Origin: Moniliophthora roreri | Taxonomy: Eukaryota; Basidiomycota; Agaricomycetes; Agaricales; Marasmiaceae | Assembly (NCBI GenBank): GCA_001466705.2 | Contig: LATX02000240.1 | Coordinates: 62,001 to 126,000 of the forward strand | Direction: 5' to 3' | DNA length: 64,000 nucleotides | Shown here: positions 55,326 to 64,000 of the stretch, in pieces | Numbering within the stretch: position 1 is the stretch's first letter | Layout: each line of letters opens with the position of its first letter | The notes under the pieces: generated by a model | Told to the model about the DNA's origin: nothing | Databases searched by the model: none | Seen by the model: only the letters and a program-made list of their open reading frames with translations | Made by a program: the position numbers and the translations under genes

Positions 55326-57535
55326 TTAGTTTCGGCGGCTAGCCTTGACAATATCAGCTCCTCTTTCAGCCAAAAGGAAGACATTTGCCATGATATGATT
55401 CTCCGGGAGGTGAGGCTGAATGGCAAGATATTAGCATTCCGTAGAGCATAACAGGTCTGATCAAAACTCACGAAAACCGAGCCATCGATGATCCTCAGAC
55501 CCTGAGTGCCCTTCACCAACAAATCAGCACCAACAACACCATCCTCGATACCACCAGAGGTCATGCGAGCCGTGCTGACACCATGGTTGACAGTCCAGGA
55601 GTACTTCCTTGCAAAGGTAGCGTAATCGTCGTCAGTGGTGAGATTGGCACGTTCGCCGTATGGTCCAATCAAATACCCTTCCCATTCAGGCTGAGAGATG
55701 AATTCCTCGGCGTCCTTCATGACCTGAACCATAGATTGGATGTCGTAGTCAGTGGTGAACAGTCCGAGGTCAATGATGGGATCGTCGAAGGGGTTGTTGG
55801 ATTGAAGGGTCATGGATCCGCCTGGTAGATCACATCGTCAGGTACTATCAAAAGAGAGTATGCTTACAGCTTACGGGAAGTGGGAGAGACGACGGCAGTG
55901 ATGACGGAAATGAAGTTTCCGGTATCTGGCAGAGGAGGTTCGCTGAATCCTTGGTATCCACTCTGTGTTTCACAGATGAGTAGAGTTCATTGACTAGAAG
56001 CAGGGGTGCTCACCCTGAAAATGACTTCGGTGTTTCCGCTCAGTGGCCCAGATGAGGGATCAAGGCCGCCAGCGAAACCGTCAGGGTTCTTCAAGAATGC
56101 CGCCGTGTTTCCACCAGGAGGCACAACCAGCAGACCAGTCCTGTTGGTTTCCCATTGTTCTAGGAGGTCCGATGCGAATTGCTGGTCACGAGTGATGAGA
56201 TCATTGGTGGTCGCATTGACTTGGTAGATGTTCGGCAAAAGTGGGTGATCGACAAGGTTTTGTCCGACTTGAGGCGAGTTAACCAGGACAGGAATGCCCA
56301 AGCGTTGCAGTTCGTCTTGAGGGCCGATTCCAGAGAGCATGAGAATCTGGGGAGTTCCGTATACACCGGCGGCGAGAATAATCTCTGTTGATGCAGTGAA
56401 GTTCCTTCGTGCACCTAGAAAGGTTGCTCGTATAAACACAAGGACACGAAAGAAGGGACAGTTTTGAGCTTACTGTTCGCATCGTGACCAACCTCGACCG
56501 TAGTGAAGAAAGGCGTATCGCTGTCAGAGCCGTTGGTATAAAGCTTGGTTACCCTTGTGTGTACTACGACGTCGAGATTGGGCCTGTCGAGTACAGGAAC
56601 AAGATAGGCAGTGGCAGCACTATCACGAGCACCATCTCTAATAGAACTCAAGAAGAAACCTGCAGCGAATCAGAATACTAACGTGATAGAAGATCAGTTG
56701 TCCACATACCGGTACCAGTTGTATCTCCTGCATTGAAATCCTCGTTGTAGTGCCAACGACCGCCAATTCTCTTCGAGGTGTTTACAACAATGGATTCAAG
56801 TGGACCAAGGTAGCTTGGTAGACGGACTTCTGCCTCACCGTGTGCACCGTATGCAGAAGGCAACGCCTGACCAGTACCGTCGTGTCCATCGATCGGAGGC
56901 TCTAGTCGACCTGCCCGATCGTTGTACTTCTTCATAGCGGGCCAGCCCCATCCGTTATCCCCACTGAGACGAGCAAAGGTGTCCCAAACATCGTTAGATC
57001 CTCGGTGCCATGTCACGAAGTCTAAATTCGAAGCGCCAGTGAGTGCAGGATAGTGAACGAGTTGAAAAAGGGCGCACTGATGCTGCTGCTGCCTCCCAGA
57101 ACATATCCTCTGGACACAGGGACGGTTTGGTTGAGACAACCGACCTGAGGTGTGCTGGTAAAGTTCCAGTCCACTTCGCTGTGAAGCGCGTTCGGGGCCA
57201 GGTACGGGACGATGATGCTCTGGATACCAGCGTTACTGCATGATCCCATTAGTCAAAGCTATTGATAAATAGCTAGGTATACGTACTCCAAGCCAGCCTC
57301 CAACACGAGCACGTTCACGTTGGGATCTTCTGTGAGGCGATTGGCCAGGATGCTTCCTGCAGTTCCACCTAGATTCGTCACGGTGAGCGTCGCAGCAACT
57401 GTAAAAATAGTGACCTGCAAACTCACCACCGACGATGACGAAGTCGTACTCCGAGTTTGGAATATCGGCGTACGAAGTGTACAACTCCGCAGCGACGAAA
57501 GGCAAGAGTGCAACGAAGGAAGGTAAGAGCTTCAT
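55326..57535 (-). CDS. Secreted GMC oxidoreductase, aryl-alcohol-oxidase-like (copy 1)
   Basis: A FAD-dependent glucose-methanol-choline family enzyme; such enzymes feed hydrogen peroxide to ligninolytic peroxidases. The ATG at 57535 begins a signal peptide, MKLLPSFVALLPFVAAELY. Then come YDFVIVGGGTAGSILANRL (FAD dinucleotide fold, split by an intron), SRGYVLGGSSSI (GMC signature 1), NFDFVTWHRGSNDVWDTFAR, and EIILAAGVYGTPQILMLSGI (GMC signature 2). The catalytic pair is in YSWTVNHGVSTARM and LPENHIMANVFLLAERGADI. It ends before TAA at 55328-55326. Several short introns; the last 30 codons lie in a separate small exon. A diverged tandem copy follows 1.3 kb upstream of its start. The exact substrate class (aryl alcohols versus sugars or others) cannot be told from sequence alone. 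Confidence 0.9.
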
Positions 57536-58842
57536 CTTCTCGAGTCCGAAAGGGCTGAGGAAGGAAGAGGATGCTTTTTCGCCGTATACCTCTCAAGGTA
57601 TTTATGCGATTCAGGATAATACTCATCATGAGTGTACATTGCCTGGCTTTGCCATCCCGACAAGTGCGCCTGTCAACTTCGCTGCGTTTGTGTGGGGCCG
57701 CATATACACTAGGCACGAATGTCGGGAAGACATATTGTATAGCGAGGCTATACTCAGTGTCGGGGAGTCGGCAGGTTTTGAGAGGGGTAATAATAGATTC
57801 CTCAATGACTTCATACTTCAGTTCCTGAAATCCCATGCTTTGACTCGAAGCTCGTCAGAGAACCAAGGTACATGATAGAAATAAGAAGCAGAACACAACA
57901 AGAAGAAACGTGCTTCCATGCATCCTGAGCCCACCGACGCAAACAATCCGAACCTCCCGCATCCTAAATCCGAGGAGCGAATTCAACCGTGCTGTTGAGC
58001 ATGTAGAGATTTGATGTGATCGGACGACTGGGGGGGTTGGGAAAGTGGGCGTTAGTGCGGGTTACTATGATGATCAAAGGCTCGAACCGGGTCCGCGGGG
58101 TCGAACCTCAGGTAACGGCCTGTGATGTCTCAGACGTTGAATGCGAAACGTTTCTGGTCCTGTCCCTGTTGAATAGCGACATTCGTGCGACCCTTCGCAT
58201 AGTACGGTGATGCGAGTGGCGTTCTAAAGAACTATGCCGCCAATAACAGGGAATACAGTACAGACTAGCTGTTTTGTTTTCCTTATCTCTCTCGAGTTGA
58301 CGACGCGAGAGAAAGTGGACTGATGAAAGCATTCTTGGATAGCATTCTTACTTCGGATTTTTCAGCTTGCCATCGAGATCCCTAGCAGCAGTACTGTGTC
58401 TTGTCAATCAGGGTACTAAATTGTCAAGATCTGTCGCGTCTAGTCAGAGCTCTGTCAGTGGGGCAGTCGGTAGCGAGCTTGAGAACACTCACATCAGATT
58501 CACAAAACCAACAGCTATGAATTCCTCTGAGCCGCCTGAACTGTCAATGTTTAGATTCCTATCAGAAACCTGATCCATGAAACGGGTTTTCCATTGTGGG
58601 GTGAACATGCTGAGGTCGTTTGAGGAGGAGAAAGTTATTGGTAATTGAGGAAAAATGAAGTCGGAGGTAACCGGTCCAATGAGTCTAGCGAAGCACACCA
58701 CGCATGCACTCAAAAAATGAATCAAAAGGTATATTTTTACAACTACTATGTACCCAAAATTACAGTGATAAATGCTTCTAATTTTAAAGGAAGTAAAGCC
58801 AACGATTAATCTTTCCCAGCAATGAAAGTTTGTTTTAGTACA
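57536..58842. promoter_or_regulatory. Spacer between tandem GMC genes; contains duplicated promoter DNA
   Basis: The segment 57536-57990 upstream of copy 1 resembles 61059-61560 upstream of copy 2. Shared stretches include GCTTTGACTCGA and, further upstream, CCACCGACG...ACACAATGCG-type and CTAAATCCGAGGA sequences. The two genes were therefore duplicated with their promoters. The remaining 850 bases (57990-58842) show no gene. Confidence 0.6.
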
Positions 58843-61058
58843 TTAGTGTCGGTTGCTGTTCTTGACAAGATCGGCTCCTCTTTCAGCCAACAAGAAAACA
58901 TTAGCCATGATGTGATTCTCGGGAATGTGAGGCTATATCGCAAGTCATCAGCCACTGTCGCACCCCAAACAGTAGAGACAATACTCACGAAAACCGAGGC
59001 ATCAATGATTCTCAAGCCCTTAGCACCTTTCACCAACAGATCAGCACCAACAACACCGTTCTCGACACCACCGGCACCCATGCGAGCAGTACCCATTCCA
59101 TGATTGACAGTCCAAGAGAACTTCCTGGCATAGGTGGCGTAATCCTCATCCGTGGTAAGATTGGCACGATCGCCGAATGGTCCAATCATATATCCGCTCC
59201 ATTGAGGCTGAGAGATGAAGTCCTCAGCATCCTTCATGACTTGAACCATCGATTGGATATCATAGTCGGTGGTAAACATTCCGAGATCAATGACAGGAAC
59301 ATCGAAAGGGCTGGTGGACTGGAGGGTTACAGAACCACCTAGTTTGATATATCATTAGATGTGTAATGGGGAATGACGGATTGGTAACTCACGGGAAGTA
59401 GGAGATACGAGAGCCATGATGATGGAAATGAAGTTTCCGGTGGGAGGCAGAGGAGGACCACCAAATCCTTGGTAACCGCTCTGGTTTTCAAAATTAAGTG
59501 AACTTCATGGTATATTCGCTGTGAGAGTGCTCACCCTAAAAATGATCTCGGTATTTGCGCTCAGAGGTCCAGCCGAGGGATCAAGACCACCAGCAAAGCC
59601 GGCGGGATTCTTCAAGAACGCAGCCGTATTCCCGCCAGGAGGAACAACCAGTAAACCAGTCCTGTTAGTCTCCCACTGCTCTAGAAGGTCTGCGGCGAAT
59701 TGCTGATCGCGAGTGATGAGGTCATTCGTGGTCCCATTGACGAGATACGAACTGGACAGCAATGGATGATCAACAAGGTGCTGGCCAACGTCGGGAGAGT
59801 TGATCTTCACAGGGATACCCAAGCGCTGCAACTCCGCCTGTGGGCCAATTCCGGAGAGCATGAGGATTTGGGGAGTTCCATAGACACCGGCGGCGAGGAT
59901 GATCTCTTTGGTTGCGGTGATGTTCCTTCGGGGGCCTATATATGATCATGAGCAGAAGCAGGTAATGAAAGGACAGTCAAATTCACTGTTAGCATCGTGG
60001 GTCACCTCAACCTTGTTGAAGACAGGTGTACCACGGTCTGAACCGTTGGTGTGGAGCCTAGTAACTCTGGTGTGTACTACAACATCGAGATTAGGCCGGT
60101 CGAGTACAGGAACAAGATAGGCAGTAGCAGCGCTATCTCGTGCACCATCTCTGATGGAACTCAAGAAGTAGCCTACGGAGAATCAGTTATCCATACGTTT
60201 CAAAGCATCAAACGATTCCATACCAGTTCCAGTTGTATCTCCCGAGTTGAAATCCTCATTGTAGTGCCAACGACCGCCCAATGCTCTTGCTGTGCTCTCA
60301 ACAATTGACTCGAGTTGACCAAGGTAACTCGGTAGGCGGACCTGAGCTTGGCCGTTCCTACCATACGCAGAAGGCAAAGCCTGACCGGTACCGTCGTGTC
60401 CATCAATTGGCGGGTACAACTTCCCAGCCCGATCGTTATACTTCTTCATTTCAGGCCAACCCCATCCGTCATCCCCGCTAAGGCGAGCAAAAGTGTCCCA
60501 AACGTCATTGGAACCACGGTGCCATGTTATAAAGTCTAAATTTGACGCCTATCAGTGAACGTAGGGTAGTGAAATCGTGGATGAAGACTTACTGATGCTG
60601 CTGCTACCTCCAAGAACAAATCCTCTGGACAGAGGAATGGTCTGGTTTAGGCAACCCACTTGAGGTGTACTGGTGAAGTTCCAGTCCACTTCGCTGCGCA
60701 AAGCGTTCGGAGCTAGGTATGGAACGATAATATCCTGGATACCAGCGTTGCTGTAAAGTGATCATCAGTCACTGGTAACCCGCTACATGAAGCAGGTATA
60801 CGTACTCCAGACCTGCCTCCACGACAAGCACCCTGTTCCTGCCATCTTCAGTGAGGCGGTTGGCAAGAATGCTTCCGGCAGTGCCACCTAAAAATACACC
60901 GCGAATTAGAACGCGGTCCGTGATGGGTTTTGAATACAGTGGAGCTCACCACCGACAATGACGAAATCATATTCCGATCTAGGAATGTCGGTGTACGACG
61001 TGTACAACTTCGCTGAGACGAGTGGGAGGAGCGCCGCGAAGAAAGGAAGAAGCTTCAT
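58843..61058 (-). CDS. Secreted GMC oxidoreductase, aryl-alcohol-oxidase-like (copy 2)
   Basis: This is the tandem paralog of the preceding enzyme, with the same exon layout. The ATG at 61058 gives the signal peptide MKLLPFFAALLPLVSAKLY, followed by SEYDFVIVGG and a Gly-rich FAD fold. The middle matches copy 1 almost block for block: GWGWPEMKKYNDRAGKLYPP, LEQWETNRTGLLVVPPGGNT and NPAGFAGGLDPSAGPL. The catalytic segment is FSWTVNHGMGTARMGAGG, where copy 1 has HGVSTARM. The C-terminal active-site segment is IPENHIMANVFLLAERGADL; stop TAA at 58845-58843. Both catalytic histidines are kept and I see no premature stop, so both copies are probably active. Substitutions are spread throughout, including around the active site, consistent with some substrate divergence. 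Confidence 0.9.
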
Positions 61059-62670
61059 CTTCGAGAGTTCAGAAAACTGAGGAAAGATGAGGATGCTTTT
61101 TCGACCTGCATCTTTCCAAGTATTTATGCAATTCATCTTGGACCGTTACCCATCGTGAGTATGCACAATCACCAGATTGTATGCCTGCCCCTGGCGTCCA
61201 GACATGCGCGCTTGCCAGTCTGTATTCGTATTCAAGTGGAGCTCCAGTTACAGACTCTAGGCACATCAGTGTCTGGATGCCTGGATACAGAGCGCCAAGA
61301 CGTGGATGTATTCAGTGTTGGACAGTTGGGAAGATGTTGAGAGGGGTACTAATACAGTAGCGTCATGAAGCCTCTGTGGCACGAATTTCTTGCTTTGACT
61401 CGAGGCGCATCAGAGAAGGATAGGTAGGAGCGGTAAGAGGAAGCACACCGCGCCTTGAAGCACAGTTTCCATGTTGCGTGTTGCTGAAGTCCACCGACGT
61501 ACACAATGCGAACCCAGCCAACATTCTAAATCCGAGGACTGGCGCAACTACCCGTAGTTTCATCGATATAGACTTGATGCGAGTAGCCTTGGTATGACAT
61601 CGGGCGAATAGAATGTCAGCATGGCGGGTCAAGGCGGGGTACTCGTGCGTAACGTCGCAAAAGACCTGGAACGCCCACATAAAACCTTGGGTAGCGATGA
61701 AAACATCGAATAGGGTTGTAATAGGGGCGGGGTGAACAGCTCTGGGTAGCATGGACAATACAGTAGGAAGTATATTGGATGATTTCGGGCCTTCTTTCCT
61801 GCTGTACAACATAAGCTGTAGTGTTAGCGTGGATCAGCGGTGAAAATGTACCTCGTTAACATGAAGTCTGGCCGGTCTCGAGCAGTCGCGATCCATACGC
61901 GTGTTCTTTTGTTGAAATATTGACCTCCTCGGCGCACCTTCGAGAGATGTGAGGTCCGGACGCGGTGCAGAGTTTGACATCGTCGTGGTCGGAACAGTGG
62001 AGGAGCCATGCGAATCAGCGCACGCATCAGGTGCTAACTTCGTGCACCGACAGTGGCCGACTAACTCTTAGGCTGTACAAGAGACTGTACAGCATCATTC
62101 CAGGCACCCGGAGCCATGACGGGGGCTTGATGGAGGAATGCATTGTACATATCTTCGTGATTGTAAAGTTACAAATAGGTGTACAGTAAGTGCTACAGTA
62201 CCAACAAAACAGAATGGGATTAGTTATAGCGAAAAGAACGGCAAATGGTTGTTTTGATAATGAGGGGGTGCTAAGTGTGTAATAGTAACCATATTTGACA
62301 ACAGTGTCAATCGTGGGCGGAGCTGCGAAGTCTCTGACTCACGAGTTCGACGCAGGAGTATTGAGAATCATTCCTCATCAGGATGCGCGCAATGTGAATC
62401 GGATCCTAGGAGGACTCTCTATGGGGTGGAGTCTAGCAGCAACTTCGGACATCCTAGTGCGCAGGGGGACGCAGATGCAGAGGCAGAGCTACAGAATCAC
62501 AGACTCGCAAGCCCGACAGTGCTGAGAATAAATTTCCCACAAGGCTGCGCGGGATGCGACTCGGTATGCTGCTGTGAAGTCTGGCAGCGACCTTCGGATG
62601 TCCCGGCGCGAAGAGCGCAGTTGGGGACACAGATGTGTTGAACGAGGTCGATAGAAGTGAATCCAATGAC
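61059..62670. other. Intergenic, promoter of GMC copy 2 and unclassified DNA
   Basis: About 1.6 kb. The first 500 bases match the promoter region of GMC copy 1. A 149-codon minus-strand frame (61812-61363) lies largely in this duplicated promoter and is not open in the other copy, so it is not called. The right end holds an imperfect repeat (see separate entry). Confidence 0.5.
62400..62640. repeat. Imperfect direct repeat, two units of about 100 bases
   Basis: Two segments, about 62410-62510 and 62545-62632, share an ordered run of matches: GGAGTCTAGCAGCAACTTCG versus GAAGTCTGGCAGCGACCTTCG-like, then CAT/TGT-CC, a GCGCAG and a GACGCAGATG/GACACAGATG end. They look like an old tandem duplication. 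Purpose unknown. Confidence 0.45.
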
Positions 62671-63274
62671 TCATGACCGCAAAACGGCCCAAATGGTGAT
62701 CCCGGCGGCAATGGCAAACGCGCTCACAATGAGCAATGCAAAAAGACATCTCCATGCCCACTTGAGCTCTGCTTTTCGTAGTGTAGAGATGATCGCAGCA
62801 CGTTCCGCTTCTGTCTTCTCGGGAAGCCATCCATTAGGTGTAGACTGGTCGGCATCTGGTGCATGAAGAGGCGTGAAAAGTATCCATGCACCGAGGATCC
62901 AGAATGGTGGGAATACTACAAATAGATGGAATGAGTTTCGTTGATCGAAAAACACGAAGATAACACGTACAAAACCCAAATTTGAAAAGATACATTGCAA
63001 GTGTCGCCGGGTCCTGATTCTTGGACGTGTACTCAGGTGGCTCCTCGTATGATGGGAGAGGTTCGTCTGGAAGACCGAGCTCCAAATCGACTTCGGCTGA
63101 AATCTGCCTGTCGTGTCGTGACTCCGTCGAAGTGGAAAAGTCAAAGTTGTACCCGAGACTGCTTGAGGTCGAGGGAGTTGAGCTGCGCTCTGGTTGAGTA
63201 ACTGCAGCTTGAGGAAGAGTAAGAGAGGAAGAAGCCTCCAGGGCAGGCGATGACGAGTTCATGGTGTAAGACAT
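62671..63274 (-). CDS. Small membrane protein with two C-terminal spans, unknown function
   Basis: Exons 63274-62971 and 62915-62671 join in frame to 182 residues. The N-terminal 100 residues are Ser/Thr/Pro-rich and acidic, with a proline-tyrosine segment LPSYEEPPEYTS. The SYEEPPEY part includes a PPEY motif of the PPxY type, which in fungi can recruit Rsp5-like ubiquitin ligases. Two hydrophobic segments follow: FPPFWILGAWILFTPL and CLFALLIVSAFAIAAGITIW. Between them is a charged loop ending LRKAELKWAWR. There is no signal peptide, so the N-terminus is probably cytosolic. I do not recognise a named family, though similar two-span basidiomycete proteins exist. The PPxY reading as an arrestin- or Rsp5-binding site is inference. 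Confidence 0.78.
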
Positions 63275-64000
63275 TGCGGGAATGAATAAGAGACGTCGAA
63301 GTGTTCAAAGCGTGGTGAGATGGGGCGTTCTGAGGAGATCATGATGGTCGATATCAAAGAGTTTATGTACCCTTTGGCTGAGTCGAGCAATTCGCCAGCA
63401 AATTTTTGACAAGTTTCCTTTTATGGTACTTTTGAGGCTGGACAAACAAGGATCCACATGATTGGCTGCCTTGACAACGGACCAATCTTGTCGTCTTCCT
63501 TCATCTGGTAAGCGCAATTACCGTTTTCTGCAAAGCCAATCGCCCTGGTCGAGATTCGCAAACGCCTTTCAAGCGAGCATGTCTCCATCATATATACAGT
63601 ACTCACCTCGTCGTGGCGAGAATTCGGGCGCTGATTTCGGTCCGGTTTATTTCCTGTCTGCTGCTATTCGGGTATGCTAGAGTGCATGTACGCCAATGGC
63701 AAGCACTCTTAATGAGCTTGAAGCTGGTACGTTTCGAAGATTTGATATTCAACATATAGGGAGACTGATCGATATGGACCCACAATCTCTACGCGGCCAT
63801 GCCCAAGCATCTTGGCCTCTGTCACTGTAAAATTTTTGTCCTTACGGTCAGGTTCAAAGCTGCATGTTTCGCAATTCCTGTTCGATCACGTTTCACAGTT
63901 GGTTACCAGGTCAAGGCGACTTAGAAGAATCGTCCAATATTGAAGTCGTGGTTCTTGTAAAGAAAACATCTCCTTGGGCTTCATTCACTGCAATCCCTGG
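63275..64000. other. Intergenic to window edge, nothing supported
   Basis: About 730 bases with frames of up to 72 codons only. The first part is promoter of the small membrane protein. The far right could belong to a gene beyond the window, but I see no diagnostic motif. Confidence 0.45.

Noticed and set aside
61363..61812. 149-codon minus-strand frame upstream of GMC copy 2
   Set aside because: It lies mostly in the duplicated promoter region and the frame is not kept in the equivalent region of copy 1.

Overview
The window is nuclear DNA of a filamentous basidiomycete, almost certainly an agaricomycete. Genes are packed on both strands. Most are broken by many short introns (about 45-60 bases, GT-AG with a few GC-AG), including an 11-base and a 21-base micro-exon. 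Several proteins match families best known from mushroom-forming fungi: BTB-domain paralogs, a 577-residue unknown family, aryl-alcohol-oxidase-like GMC enzymes and a hybrid histidine kinase. There are no bacterial-style operons, CRISPR arrays or rRNA, and no tRNA that I could support.

Layout. 0-1 kb: 5' half of an MFS anion:cation symporter that leaves the window. 2.4-6.0 kb: a Reg1-like regulatory subunit of protein phosphatase 1. 8.3-10.4 kb: two BTB/POZ paralogs. 10.6-12.6 kb: a decayed MFS gene. 13.1-14.7 kb: two mitochondrial genes, the complex I LYR subunit NDUFA6 and cardiolipin synthase CRD1, divergent from a shared 126-base promoter. 14.9-21.4 kb: a giant coiled-coil spindle-pole-body scaffold with a C-terminal PACT domain, divergent from a RING/coiled-coil protein (21.5-22.9 kb). 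23.4-27.8 kb: a membrane hybrid histidine kinase. 29.5-30.5 kb: a second RING gene. 32.3-40.5 kb: three MFS transporter loci, one intact on the minus strand and then a tandem pair on the plus strand whose second copy is CpG-depleted and has broken splice sites. 40.6-43.2 kb: VPS25 (ESCRT-II) and a HIRIP3-like histone chaperone, convergent. 44-45 kb: a third BTB paralog. 45.6-47.3 kb: a coiled-coil protein resembling She3-type adaptors. 47.8-49.2 kb: nitronate monooxygenase. 49.4-50.7 kb: a third RING gene. 50.9-52 kb: an aminoglycoside-phosphotransferase-like kinase. 52.9-55 kb: a lineage-specific protein of unknown function. 55.3-61.1 kb: a tandem pair of secreted GMC oxidoreductases. 62.7-63.3 kb: a small two-span membrane protein.

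The housekeeping genes (NDUFA6, CRD1, SPB scaffold, VPS25, Reg1, HIRIP3-like) are unrelated in function and form ordinary fungal syntenic islands. Between them lie fast-evolving accessory families (MFS, BTB, RING, GMC, unknown family) showing duplication, decay and loss. The strongest non-routine signal is the MFS tandem pair at 35.2-40.6 kb. One copy has lost nearly all CpG dinucleotides, Arg codons have turned into Cys/His/Gln codons and at least one splice donor has been destroyed. This is the footprint expected from a repeat-directed or methylation-driven CpG mutation process. Splice sites are my reading of the DNA. Where the summed exon length is an exact multiple of three I say so; no transcript data were available.
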